This document shows positions 35,853-44,311 of a DNA stretch of 64,000 nt, piece after piece. The notes under the pieces are model-generated. The model did no database searches. It saw only the letters and a list, made by a program, of their open reading frames with translations, and was not told the DNA's origin. Both the position numbers and the translations under genes were made by a program. The DNA lies in assembly GCF_900109545.1 (NCBI RefSeq), contig NZ_FOAP01000013.1:62001-126000 (forward strand), read 5' to 3'. The DNA comes from Stigmatella aurantiaca. GTDB lineage: Bacteria; Myxococcota; Myxococcia; Myxococcales; Myxococcaceae. The number at the start of each line of letters is the position of its first letter. Position 1 is the stretch's first letter.

Positions 35853-35897
35853 TTGACTTCGTGTTGATTGAACACTATCTTGGTGTTGGATCGATAC
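35853..35897 (+). promoter_or_regulatory. Sigma-70 promoter with palindromic operator in the spacer (NrtR-like autoregulatory site)
   Basis: A -35 TTGACT (35853-35858) and a -10 TATCTT (35876-35881) are separated by exactly 17 bp. The spacer contains the perfect 15-bp palindrome GTGTTGATTGAACAC (35861-35875; GTGTT-N5-AACAC). An imperfect second copy, GTGTTGGATCGATAC (35883-35897), follows the -10. The start codon of the NUDIX regulator is 14 bp further on. The same design occurs at 39367-39411. Confidence 0.8.
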
Positions 35898-35911
35898 GAA
35901 GGAGCGTGGAC

Positions 35912-36601
35912 GTGAGCTACACCTACGAGTACCCCCGGCCCGCCGTGACGGTGGACTGTGTGGTGTTCGGCCTGGACGAGGAGGACCTGAAGGTGCTCCT
36001 CATTCAGCGAGGCGCGGAGCCGTTTGCCGGCAAGTGGGCGTTGCCGGGAGGCTTCGTGCAGATGGACGAGTCCCTGGAGGAGGCCGCGCGCCGGGAGCTG
36101 GAAGAGGAAGCCGGTATCCGTCCCAGCCACCTGGAGCAGCTCTACACCTTCGGAGCGCCGGGCCGGGACCCCCGGGGCCGGGTCATCACCGTGGCCTATT
36201 TCGTCCTGGTGAAGCTGAGCGATTACCGCCCCCGGGCTTCCTCGGATGCGCGCGAGGCCGCCTGGTTCTCGGTCTGGGACACCCCCAAGCTGGCGTTTGA
36301 TCACGCCGAGGTTCTCACCACCGCGCTGCAGCGGCTCAAGGGCAAGGTCCGCTACCAGCCCATCGGCTTCGAGCTGCTGCCGCCCAAGTTCACCCTCACC
36401 CAGCTCCAGCGCCTGTACGAGACCGTCCTGGAGCGGCAGCTCGACAAGCGCAACTTCCGCAAGAAGATCCTCGCGATGGACCTCCTGGAGGAGCTGGACG
36501 AGGTGGAGCAGGACGTCTCCCACCGCGCCGCGCGCCTCTACCGGTTCGACCACCGCAAGTACAAGCAGCTGGAGAAGGCGGGCTTCAACTTCGAGCTGTA
36601 G
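35912..36601 (+). CDS. nrtR: NrtR-type NUDIX transcriptional regulator
   Basis: A protein of 229 aa: an N-terminal NUDIX domain (about 10-140) and a C-terminal winged helix (about 150-229). The Nudix box is fully intact (GX5EX7REUXEEXGU reads G..E.......RELEEEAGI), so ADP-ribose or related hydrolysis is possible; many NrtR regulators have lost it. The C-terminal pattern [35 protein letters not shown] is the NrtR wHTH signature. NrtR proteins repress NAD biosynthesis and salvage genes and respond to ADP-ribose or NAD-related ligands. The GTG at 35912 follows AAGGAG at 7 bp; a GTG two codons earlier is too close. Palindromes in its own promoter and in the promoter at 39367 are the likely operators. 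Confidence 0.88.
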   Translation: MSYTYEYPRPAVTVDCVVFGLDEEDLKVLLIQRGAEPFAGKWALPGGFVQMDESLEEAARRELEEEAGIRPSHLEQLYTFGAPGRDPRGRVITVAYFVLVKLSDYRPRASSDAREAAWFSVWDTPKLAFDHAEVLTTALQRLKGKVRYQPIGFELLPPKFTLTQLQRLYETVLERQLDKRNFRKKILAMDLLEELDEVEQDVSHRAARLYRFDHRKYKQLEKAGFNFEL

Positions 36602-36673
36602 CCCGAAGCTCCGCCTCCTTTCTTCCCAACCCGTTCACCGTGGCCCGCCGCCGGGCACGGGAGAGGTGTGTCC

Positions 36674-37477
36674 ATGGTTTCCCCCTTCGAGGTGGCCTCC
36701 GCCTCCGTCGTGGGCCGCGAGCATGCGCGCTCGGGCCGCAACAATCAGGATGCCCTGTGTCTCCAAGCCTCCGGCGAAGCGCTGGCCGCCGTGGTGGCCG
36801 ATGGCTGTGGCAGCGGCGCTCACAGCGAGGTGGGCGCGCAGCTCGGCGCACGCTGTGTGGCTCAGTCCGTGCTCTCGGTGCTGGGACGTGGGCTTCCCCT
36901 GGACGCTCCGGAGTTTCTCCCCACCGTGAGGGCCGAGGTCCTGGGCTTTCTCGCCTCGCTCACGGGACGGCTGGGCGAGACGCTCCTGGGAGAGCACCTG
37001 CTCTTCACCGTCGTGGGCGCGGTGGTCACCCCGGCCCAGACCCTCGTCTTCTCCGCGGGCGATGGAGTGTGGGCCCTCAATGGCGAGGTGCATGTGCTCG
37101 GCCCCTTTCCCAACAATGCTCCGCCCTACCTGGCCTATGGGCTGGTGTCACCGGAGGCGGTGCCCCTCGAACGGCAGGCGCTCGTGCCCACCGAGGAGGT
37201 TTGGAGCCTGCTGCTCGGCACGGATGGCGCGGTGGACCTCCGGGGGCTCTGCGAGGCGCTCGTGCCAGAGCGGGAGGAGGCCGTGGGGCCATTCTCGCAG
37301 TACTGGACAGAGGACCGGTACTTCCAGAACCCGGATGCGCTGCGGCGCCGGTTGGCCTTGCTGGGCCGCGAGTCCGTCCGAGCCGACTTCACCGCCCGGC
37401 GGTTGGTGCGGACCCCGGGATTGCTCTCGGATGACACCACGCTCGTCGTCCTGCGCCGCCGCATGGGGAGGGCCTGA
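36674..37477 (+). CDS. PP2C-like Ser/Thr protein phosphatase
   Basis: A protein of 267 aa forming one PP2C_2-type domain. Metal-binding motifs are recognisable: SGRNNQDA (NED-like), VVADGCGSGAHSEVGA (VADG-GG-like), VVGAVVTP, FSAGDGVW, LLGTDGAVDL (SDG-like) and SDDTTLVVL (DNxT-like), so catalysis with Mn/Mg is expected. The ATG at 36674 follows GAGAGG at good spacing; a GTG 6 bp upstream is possible. Its stop is 3 bp from the kinase gene, so the two are almost certainly co-translated. It is the reversal arm of a kinase/phosphatase pair. Confidence 0.88.
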   Translation: MVSPFEVASASVVGREHARSGRNNQDALCLQASGEALAAVVADGCGSGAHSEVGAQLGARCVAQSVLSVLGRGLPLDAPEFLPTVRAEVLGFLASLTGRLGETLLGEHLLFTVVGAVVTPAQTLVFSAGDGVWALNGEVHVLGPFPNNAPPYLAYGLVSPEAVPLERQALVPTEEVWSLLLGTDGAVDLRGLCEALVPEREEAVGPFSQYWTEDRYFQNPDALRRRLALLGRESVRADFTARRLVRTPGLLSDDTTLVVLRRRMGRA

Positions 37478-37480
37478 GCC

Positions 37481-39352
37481 ATGGACGTCTATCTGGAGGG
37501 AAAGCGCGTCCGTGTGGATCCTTCCCGCTCGCTCGGAAAGGGCGGCGAGGCCGATGTGTTCGACCTGGGCGATGGCCGGGCCCTCAAGCTTTTCAAGCCT
37601 CCCGAGCACCCCGACTATCAGGGGCTTCCCGAGGAGCAGGCCGCCGCCCAGGCCCGCTTGGACGAGCACCAGCGCAAGCTGCCCGCCTTTCCACGGCTGT
37701 TGCCCCCGCGGGTGGTGGCCCCCCAGACGCTGGCCATGGACCGCAAAGGCCGCCGGGTGCTGGGCTATGCCATGCGCAAGCTGGAGGGGGCCGAGCCGCT
37801 GCGCCGGTTCAGTGAGCCCGCCTTCCGCCGCACGGGCGCCCTCGCCCAGCAGGTGGCCGAGGTGCTGTGTGGCCTGCACCGCACCTTGAGTGCCGTCCAC
37901 GGCGCCGGGGTGGTGGTGGGGGACTTCAATGATCTCAATGTGCTGACGGTGGGCGCGGACGCGTTTCTCATCGATGCGGACAGCTTTCAGTTCCAGGGGT
38001 TCCTCTCGTCCGTCTTCACCGAGCGCTTCTTGGATCCGCTCCGCCTTCCGGGCGCCTCGGCCTCCACGCTGAGCCCGGGCCGTGCGGCGTCTTCGGACAG
38101 TGATTGGTACGCCTTCGCCGTGGCCTTGATGCAGAGCCTGCTGTGTGTGGGGCCCTACGGGGGCATTCACCGTCCCAAGGCCCCCGCGCCGCGGGCCACC
38201 GCCGTGGCCCGTCTCCACCAGCGCCTCACCGTCTTCCACCCCGAGATTCAGTACCCCAAGCCCGCGCTTCCCTTGCGCACCCTGCCGGATGAGCTGCTGC
38301 ACCAGCTTCACCGGGTCTTCGTCGAGGACGCACGCGGGCCCTTCCCCCTGCCGCTGCTCGAAGGGCTCCGCTTCACGGCGTGTGCTTCGTGTGGCCTGGA
38401 GCATGCCCGCGCCGCGTGCGCCACGTGCCGGCCGAATGCCTCGGCCCCCGTGACGCCCCTCACCGCCTCCCGTGGCCAGGTGACCGCCAGCCGCCTCTTC
38501 TCCACCCGGGGCGTGCTCGTGCATGCCTGTGTGGAGGACGGCGTGCTCCGCTGGCTCGCCCATGAGGAGGGAGTGTACCGGCGGGAGGATGGCCGGCCCG
38601 TGCTTCAGGCGCCGCTGGATCCCTCGCTGCATTGGGCCCTCCAGGGCGAGCGGACCCTGGTAGGCCGGGGCGGGGAACTGGTGGTCCTCACGCCGGGCCA
38701 GTCCCCCGAGCGGCTCGGGGTGGACACGCCCGAGGGCCGCCCCGCGTTCGCCGCGAACCTGCGTCACCGGTACTGGGCCCATGCCGGGGGGCTGTGGCGG
38801 GATGGGAGCCTGGGGGCCGAGCGCATCGGGGACGTGCTGCAAGGGCAGACGCGGCTCTTCGTGGGGCCCCGCTTCGGTCTGGGCTTCCATCGCGCCGGCA
38901 ACCTGCGGGGCGCCTTCGTGTTCGACGCGGAGCAACCGGGGCTCCGGGATGGGCTGGTGCTCCCATGGCCCGCGGGCAAGCTCGTGGACGTGGAATGCCT
39001 CTTCGAGGGGTCCAACGCCTGGCTGTTCCTGGCCGAGGAGAGTGGGGGGCGCACCCTCCACCATTGTGCCGTCGTGGGCTCCGATGGAGCCCTCCGGTTC
39101 CAGGCCCAGGGCGTCGCGGGCGATGGCTCGTGGCTCGGCGCCTTGCGCGGCCCCTGTGTCCTGGGAGACGTCCTCTTCGCTGCCACCGACACGGGCCTCG
39201 TCCGCGTGGAGCCGCGCCAGGGCCGGCTCGAGGCCGTGAGGGAGTTTCCCGACGCCGAGCCCTTCGTCGATGCCGGGTGCCGCCTCTTCATGACCCGCCA
39301 TGGGCTCACCGTCGTGGACCGCCAGCACGTCACCGGCCTGCGAATGACCTGA
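37481..39352 (+). CDS. Protein kinase (COG4248-like) with zinc ribbon and C-terminal repeat domain
   Basis: A protein of 623 aa. The kinase domain (about 15-290) has Gly-rich LGKGGEADVF, Lys36 in ALKLFK, the catalytic loop GDFNDLN (Asp148, Asn153, replacing HRDxxxxN) and IDAD (Asp165) in place of DFG. The key residues are present although the HRD Arg and His are not. A zinc-ribbon-like CxxC pair follows (Cys301, 304, 313, 316). The last 270 residues are beta-rich repeats resembling a propeller, with no family assigned. It starts 3 bp after the PP2C stop. Together with the vWA gene at 40549 this matches the kinase/PP2C/vWA triads described around TerY-type systems. Confidence 0.82.
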   Translation: MDVYLEGKRVRVDPSRSLGKGGEADVFDLGDGRALKLFKPPEHPDYQGLPEEQAAAQARLDEHQRKLPAFPRLLPPRVVAPQTLAMDRKGRRVLGYAMRKLEGAEPLRRFSEPAFRRTGALAQQVAEVLCGLHRTLSAVHGAGVVVGDFNDLNVLTVGADAFLIDADSFQFQGFLSSVFTERFLDPLRLPGASASTLSPGRAASSDSDWYAFAVALMQSLLCVGPYGGIHRPKAPAPRATAVARLHQRLTVFHPEIQYPKPALPLRTLPDELLHQLHRVFVEDARGPFPLPLLEGLRFTACASCGLEHARAACATCRPNASAPVTPLTASRGQVTASRLFSTRGVLVHACVEDGVLRWLAHEEGVYRREDGRPVLQAPLDPSLHWALQGERTLVGRGGELVVLTPGQSPERLGVDTPEGRPAFAANLRHRYWAHAGGLWRDGSLGAERIGDVLQGQTRLFVGPRFGLGFHRAGNLRGAFVFDAEQPGLRDGLVLPWPAGKLVDVECLFEGSNAWLFLAEESGGRTLHHCAVVGSDGALRFQAQGVAGDGSWLGALRGPCVLGDVLFAATDTGLVRVEPRQGRLEAVREFPDAEPFVDAGCRLFMTRHGLTVVDRQHVTGLRMT

Positions 39353-39366
39353 AAAAGCACCCTGGC

Positions 39367-39411
39367 TTGACATGGTGTCTTTAGGACACTATGTTGGTGT
39401 TGTTGAGACAC
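39367..39411 (+). promoter_or_regulatory. Sigma-70 promoter with two palindromic operators (NrtR-like site)
   Basis: A -35 TTGACA (39367-39372) and a -10 TATGTT (39390-39395) lie 17 bp apart. The spacer holds the perfect palindrome GTGTCTTTAGGACAC (39375-39389), and a second copy GTGTTGTTGAGACAC (39397-39411) follows. In each perfect palindrome (here and at 35861-35875) the fifth base differs but its partner changes with it (T..A against C..G), which argues for a selected protein-binding dyad. It drives the nicotinamidase-like and vWA genes. Confidence 0.82.
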
Positions 39412-39449
39412 GAAGGGTGCTCGCGACGGGCACCTCCAGGAGGAGAGCC

Positions 39450-40514
39450 ATGAAGAGCCAGGTGAAGGAGCTTCCGCTGCCGGCGTTCTACCGGCCCAGC
39501 CATGCGGGCACTTACGGCTACAGCCCGAACGCGGGCGTGCTTCAGACAGAGGCGATGACGTGGAGCGCCGCGAACGGCCTCTCGCCGGCCGCCACGGACC
39601 GGTTCAACCTGCACCTGCTGCTCATCGACGTGCAGAAGGACTTCTGCTTCCCCGAGGGCTCGCTCTACGTCGCGGGCCGCAGCGGCCAGGGCGCCATCGA
39701 CGACAGCCGCCGCATCGCCGAGTTCGTCTACCGCAACCTCGGCGTCCTCTCGAACGTCACCACCACGCTCGACACGCACTTCGCCTACCAGATCTTCTTC
39801 CCCTCGTTCTGGGTGGACGAGAACGGCCAGATGCTCACCCCCTACCGGGAGGTGACGCGCGAGCAGATTGAGCGCGGCCAGGCCCGCCCCAACCCCGCGG
39901 TGGCCAAGTGGCTGTGCGGCGGCAACTACCCCTGGCTGCTCAAGCAGGTGAAGTACTACTGCGACGAGCTGGAGCGGGCTGGCAAGTACACCCTCTACCT
40001 GTGGCCTCCCCACTGCCTGCTGGGCAGCGATGGCCACGCGCTGGCCGGTGTGGTGCAGGAGGCCCGCCTCTTCCACGCCTTCGCCCGGGGCGCCCAGTCC
40101 TGGTGCGAGGTGAAGGGCGGCAACCCGCTCACGGAGAACTACTCCGTGCTGCGCCCCGAGGTGCTCAGCCGCCACGACGGCCAGCCGCTCGCCCAGCGCA
40201 ACACCCAGTTCCTCAAGACGCTGCTCACCGCGGATGCCGTCGTCATCGCCGGCCAGGCCGCCAGCCACTGCGTGAAGAGTTCCATCGATGACCTGCTGAG
40301 CGAAATCGTCGCCCAGGATGCCGCGCTCGCGCGCAAGGTCTACCTGCTCACCGACTGCATGTCCTCGGTCACCGTGCCTGATGGCAAGGGCGGTTTCGCC
40401 GCCGACTTCACGCCCCAGGCCGAGGCGGCCCTCCAGCGCTTCGCCGATGCCGGCATGCACCTGGTGAAGTCCACCGACCCGCTCGCGAACTGGGCGGACC
40501 TGCGCATCGGCTGA
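39450..40514 (+). CDS. Nicotinamidase/isochorismatase-like cysteine hydrolase
   Basis: A protein of 354 aa, longer than typical PncA (about 210) because of about 50 extra N-terminal residues and a mid-chain insert. The catalytic triad is visible: Asp60 in LLIDVQKDF, Lys223 in EVKGGNP and Cys275 in AGQAASHCVKSS. Metal ligands fit TTLDTHF (Asp109, His111) and the His of WPPHC (His189). This is the pattern of nicotinamidase, which converts nicotinamide to nicotinate in NAD salvage. Related amidohydrolases of the same fold cannot be excluded. The ATG follows AGGAGAG. It is preceded by the palindromic operator and followed 34 bp later by the vWA gene. Confidence 0.85.
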   Translation: MKSQVKELPLPAFYRPSHAGTYGYSPNAGVLQTEAMTWSAANGLSPAATDRFNLHLLLIDVQKDFCFPEGSLYVAGRSGQGAIDDSRRIAEFVYRNLGVLSNVTTTLDTHFAYQIFFPSFWVDENGQMLTPYREVTREQIERGQARPNPAVAKWLCGGNYPWLLKQVKYYCDELERAGKYTLYLWPPHCLLGSDGHALAGVVQEARLFHAFARGAQSWCEVKGGNPLTENYSVLRPEVLSRHDGQPLAQRNTQFLKTLLTADAVVIAGQAASHCVKSSIDDLLSEIVAQDAALARKVYLLTDCMSSVTVPDGKGGFAADFTPQAEAALQRFADAGMHLVKSTDPLANWADLRIG

Positions 40515-40548
40515 GCCCCGCTTTCCCACACGATTGGAGACACGTGCC

Positions 40549-41346
40549 ATGAGTACCTCTCAAGCCGCTCCCCAGGTTTCCCAGCTCTTCGAGGCCGCCC
40601 ACGCAGAGGGCGTCCTCAGCCCCGCGGGGCTTCAGGCCCTCACCGTCATGGACCTGGGTGCCCAGATTCAAGCCGGCCTCGGCGTCAGCGTGGACGATGT
40701 GCAGGCCAGCGAAGTGGTCCTCGTGACGGTGATGCCGGATGACTCCGGCAGCATCCAGCACGCGAACAACGCGCAGCTCGTGTGCGATGGCCACAACCTC
40801 GTGCTCGACTCGCTGCTGGCCAGCAAGCAGCGCGACACCGTCCTGTTCCACACCCGCTACCTCAATGGCTTCGTCCTCAATCCCTACCGCCCCATCGAGG
40901 ACGTGGTGCGCATGCACGGGAAGAACTACTCCCCGGATCAGGGCACGCCCCTGTATGACCAGACCGTGGTGCTGCTGGGCACCGTGCTGGCCAAGGCCCA
41001 GGAGTTCACGCGCAACGGCGTGGCCGTACGCACCGTCACCCTGCTCATCACCGATGGTGGGGATTGCCACTCGCAGCGGGCCCGCGCCCGGGAGGTGGCC
41101 GCGCTGGTGAAGGACCTGCGGCGCGCCGAGAACCACATCGTCGCCGCCATGGGAATCCAGGATGGCACCACGGACTTCTACAAGGTGTTCCGGGGGATGG
41201 GCATCGAGGACAAGTGGATCCTCACCCCCGGCCAGAGCGCCCAGGAGATCCGTCAGGCTTTCCAGGTGTTCAGCCAGTCCGCGGTCCGGGTGAGCCAGGG
41301 GGCTGCTCGCTTCAGCCGCACCGCCCTGGGCGGCTTCGGGCGCTGA
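40549..41346 (+). CDS. vWA-domain protein (triad partner of kinase and phosphatase)
   Basis: A protein of 265 aa, cytosolic. The vWA domain (about 53-240) has a metal-ion site of the DxSxS type reading DDSGS (Asp65, Ser66-Ser68), a Thr in GTPLYDQTV and an ITDGGD loop. The N-terminal 50 residues are helical. It is probably the adaptor or client-binding member of the PP2C/kinase/vWA triad at 36674-41346. The ATG at 40549 has GGAGA 10 bp upstream. Nicotinamidase and vWA appear to be co-transcribed. Confidence 0.85.
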   Translation: MSTSQAAPQVSQLFEAAHAEGVLSPAGLQALTVMDLGAQIQAGLGVSVDDVQASEVVLVTVMPDDSGSIQHANNAQLVCDGHNLVLDSLLASKQRDTVLFHTRYLNGFVLNPYRPIEDVVRMHGKNYSPDQGTPLYDQTVVLLGTVLAKAQEFTRNGVAVRTVTLLITDGGDCHSQRARAREVAALVKDLRRAENHIVAAMGIQDGTTDFYKVFRGMGIEDKWILTPGQSAQEIRQAFQVFSQSAVRVSQGAARFSRTALGGFGR

Positions 41347-41442
41347 TCCCTCGTTTGTCCTTCGGGCGCCAGGCGGAGCCCTCCGTGCGCCTGGCCGCCC
41401 TGCGCGGGACATCGCCGCCCCAGGCCTGTGTTTCATGGAGCA

Positions 41443-41466
41443 CCTGTCTGTATTGGCCGAGACAGG
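41443..41466. repeat. Inverted repeat upstream of the histidine kinase gene
   Basis: CCTGTCT (41443-41449) and AGACAGG (41460-41466) form a perfect 7-bp dyad with a 10-bp centre, ending about 18 bp before the kinase start codon. It may be an operator or a weak terminator of the vWA transcript. Confidence 0.4.
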
Positions 41467-41484
41467 GCTTTCCATGGAGACCCC

Positions 41485-42942
41485 TTGAGCCTTGGTCGTG
41501 TGCTGACATCCATCATGGTGGCGTTGGGATTTCTCGTCCTGGCGTCTGTTGGCTCGCTTGCCCTTTTCACTCAACACTTCCACCGTACGCGGGACGGGGT
41601 GGGTCTGGCCACCGAGGGGATCCGCCTCCCCGGGCAACTGGAGGTGGCGCTGCTCGGCCACTACAGGCGGAGCGTCGAGCCCCCCGCTGAGTCCCCGGCG
41701 GCCCAGGCCGCCCTGATCGCCGCCAGCGAGGACCGGCTCATGGCCTTGCTGGACGTCATCAATCACACCTCCCTCTCCCTGGAAGAGCGGGACCTCATCA
41801 ACGAGGTGCGCCGGCAGGTGTACGCCTACCTCGTCGCGCAGCGGGACGCACGGAGCACGCCGTCCTGGGAGACGCTCACGCGGGCCCGGCAGGCGCTGGA
41901 TACGGCGCAGTCCAGCATCTCGTTTCTCGTCTACTTCAACGTGAAGGAGGCGCGGGACACCGAGGCCCAGGCCGTCCGCTGGAGCCATTCGGCCATCGTG
42001 GGGTGCATCACCCTGAGCAGCCTGCTCCTGCTGGGATTGGGAGGCATGCTGCTGTGGATGCGGGGGGCCGTGCTACGCCCCCTCATCGGGGTCAGCCAGG
42101 CCATGCGCAGCTTCGGGGGCGGCAACAAGGGGACGCGGGCCCCGGAGCAGGGGCCCGCCGAGCTGCGCGAGATGGCCCGCACCTTCAATGAGATGGCCTC
42201 CACCCTGGTCCAGCGCCAGGACGAGCAGCTCACGTTCCTGGCGGGCGTGGCGCATGATCTCCGCAACCCCCTGTCCGCCCTGAGGCTGTCCACCGCCTTC
42301 GTCAACCCGGAGCGCAGCGAGGTGCCACCCGAGCGCCTCCAGCGGACGCTCACCCTGGTGCAGCGGCAGGTGGCGGCCCTGGACCGGATGGTGGGTGACC
42401 TGCTCGATGCCACCCGCATCGAGGCGGGCCGGCTGGAGCTGCACCTCGAGGAGTGCGATGCCCGGGAGCTGGCCCGCTCGGTGGTGGAGCTGTTCGAGGC
42501 GAGCCTCCAGGGCCACGAACTGCGCCTGTCCCTGCCCGACACCGCCGTGAACCTGCGCTGTGATGGGACCCGGCTGGAGCAGGTGCTCAACAACCTGGTC
42601 AGCAACGCCCTGAAGTACTCGCCCACGGGCACGTGCGTGGACGTGACGGTGTCGTGTCAGCAGGGCGAGGCACTCCTGACCGTGACGGACCGGGGCATTG
42701 GCCTGTCCGTCGATGTGCAGCGCCGGCTCTTCTCGCCCTTCATGCGGGCCACCAATGCCCGGAATTGCGCCCCTGGCGCGGGGCTGGGCCTGTCCGTGGC
42801 CCGGCGCATCGTGGAGGCCCATGGGGGCCGCATCGAGGTGGAGAGCCAGCCCGGGCAGGGGGCCACCTTCCGGGTCCGGCTCCCGCTCAGCCGCCCAGAG
42901 GCGCCCAACGTGTCCTGGCCGTCCGGAAGCGTGGTGCACTGA
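41485..42942 (+). CDS. Membrane sensor histidine kinase
   Basis: A protein of about 485 aa with a TTG start (GGAG 5 bp upstream); a GTG 15 bp later is the alternative. Two membrane helices (about 6-26 and 173-195) enclose a helical periplasmic four-helix-type sensor region with no recognised ligand pocket. A HAMP domain (about 196-250), HisKA (H-box AGVAHDLRNPLSAL) and HATPase_c (N box NLVSNALKYSP, DRGIGL, GAGLGLSVARRIVEAHGG) follow. No response regulator lies next to it. It is convergent with the nicotinate phosphoribosyltransferase gene 6 bp away. Confidence 0.9.
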   Translation: MSLGRVLTSIMVALGFLVLASVGSLALFTQHFHRTRDGVGLATEGIRLPGQLEVALLGHYRRSVEPPAESPAAQAALIAASEDRLMALLDVINHTSLSLEERDLINEVRRQVYAYLVAQRDARSTPSWETLTRARQALDTAQSSISFLVYFNVKEARDTEAQAVRWSHSAIVGCITLSSLLLLGLGGMLLWMRGAVLRPLIGVSQAMRSFGGGNKGTRAPEQGPAELREMARTFNEMASTLVQRQDEQLTFLAGVAHDLRNPLSALRLSTAFVNPERSEVPPERLQRTLTLVQRQVAALDRMVGDLLDATRIEAGRLELHLEECDARELARSVVELFEASLQGHELRLSLPDTAVNLRCDGTRLEQVLNNLVSNALKYSPTGTCVDVTVSCQQGEALLTVTDRGIGLSVDVQRRLFSPFMRATNARNCAPGAGLGLSVARRIVEAHGGRIEVESQPGQGATFRVRLPLSRPEAPNVSWPSGSVVH

Positions 42943-42948
42943 GGGGCG

Positions 42949-44289
42949 TCATGGGCTCGCGGCCCAGGCGTCGATGAGCTGCTCGCGCGTCCAGGCCAGC
43001 ACCGGGCTGACCTCCACCCGGTACGCGGGCTGGGAGCGCTTCAGGTCTCTCAGCTCCGGGGGCAGGTGTTCCAGCTCCCGCTGGGCGTACTCGCGGATCT
43101 CCGGCAGGGGCGGGCAGGCGCCTTCCAGCCGGAGGCCGCCCCGCATCACCGGACGCAGCAGGGGCCGGCCTGGCAGGGCCTCGTCATGGCGCGCGAGCAC
43201 GTCCCGCCGCGCCGTGCCGCCCTCGTCCATCCGGAACACCTGCTTGCGTCCCGGGTAGAGCGCCCGCTGGGACGACAGCTTGATGCGGTCCTTGCCCGCG
43301 TACGACACGAGCTTGTAGGCGATCTCCAGCGCGGAGACGTCTGGCGACACGCTCAGGGCCGGGCCCACGTAGAAGCCATCCAGGGGGGCGCCCTGTTCGA
43401 GCAGCCAGGCGATGCTCGCCTCGTCCAGAGGGCCGTTGGCGAAGAGCTTCATCCGCTGGAGCCCCGCCTCGTCCAGCAGGGACCGCGCCGCGCGGGACAG
43501 GGCCAGCAGGTCTCCAGAGCTCAGTTGCAGCGCGCGCACCCGGAAGCCCTCGCCCTGCTCCCGGGCCAGGCGGATGACGTACTGCACGCCTCGCAGCGTG
43601 TCGTAGGTGTCCACCCGGAGCGCCATCTCGGGGAAGCCGCTGGAGAAGGCGCGGAAGGACTCCAGCTCATCCTCGTGGGCCTGGACGAAGCTGTGCTCCA
43701 GCCCCCCCACCAGCGGCAGCCCGTAGCGGTGCCCCGCCAGCACGTTGGAGGTGCCCTGCACGCCGGCGATGAAGGCCGCGCGTGCCATCTTCGTGCCCAC
43801 CTCCAGGCCGTACATGCGCCGCAGCCCAGCGTCCATCACCGGCCGGCCTCCCGCCGCCAGCACCACCCGCGCGGCCTTGGAGGCCGTCAGCGTCGGGAGG
43901 TGAAGCTGGTGGAGCAGCAGCGTCTCCACGAGCTGCGCCTCGGGCAGCGGGGCCACCACCTCCATCAGGGGCTCCTGCGGGAACACCGGCGTGCCCTCGG
44001 GCACCGCGGACACCTCGCCGCTGAAGCGGAAGCGCTCCAGGTAGCCGAGCAGCCGGTCCGAGAAGCACTGGAGCGAGGCCAGGTAGTCGAGCGCCTCGCG
44101 GGGAAAGCAGAGCGTCTCCAGCGAGCGCAGGGCCTCCTCCAACCCACTGGCTGCGAGGAAGTTGAGGCCCGGCGGAAGCTGCTGGACGAAGAGGCTGAAC
44201 ACCGCCTCGTCGAGCATGCCCTCGTCGAGGTAGGCATCCACCATCGCGAATACCTGCAGGTCCGTGTACAGCGCGGCGCACTCCTCCAT
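42949..44289 (-). CDS. pncB: Nicotinate phosphoribosyltransferase
   Basis: A protein of 446 aa. Type II phosphoribosyltransferase pattern of the NAPRTase family: TDLQVFAMVDAYL at the N-terminus, FPQEPLMEVVAPL, GGRPVMDAGLRRMYGLEVG, the catalytic-His region GLEHSFVQAHEDE, and ALQLSSGDLLALS. It converts nicotinate and PRPP to nicotinate mononucleotide, the step after nicotinamidase in NAD salvage. The thioredoxin gene lies 22 bp upstream on the same strand. No copy of the palindrome seen at 35861 and 39375 is found before either gene, so NrtR control is not supported here. Confidence 0.9.
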   Translation of the reverse strand: MEECAALYTDLQVFAMVDAYLDEGMLDEAVFSLFVQQLPPGLNFLAASGLEEALRSLETLCFPREALDYLASLQCFSDRLLGYLERFRFSGEVSAVPEGTPVFPQEPLMEVVAPLPEAQLVETLLLHQLHLPTLTASKAARVVLAAGGRPVMDAGLRRMYGLEVGTKMARAAFIAGVQGTSNVLAGHRYGLPLVGGLEHSFVQAHEDELESFRAFSSGFPEMALRVDTYDTLRGVQYVIRLAREQGEGFRVRALQLSSGDLLALSRAARSLLDEAGLQRMKLFANGPLDEASIAWLLEQGAPLDGFYVGPALSVSPDVSALEIAYKLVSYAGKDRIKLSSQRALYPGRKQVFRMDEGGTARRDVLARHDEALPGRPLLRPVMRGGLRLEGACPPLPEIREYAQRELEHLPPELRDLKRSQPAYRVEVSPVLAWTREQLIDAWAASP

Positions 44290-44311
44290 GGCCGTGTCTC
44301 CCTGGGGGCAC

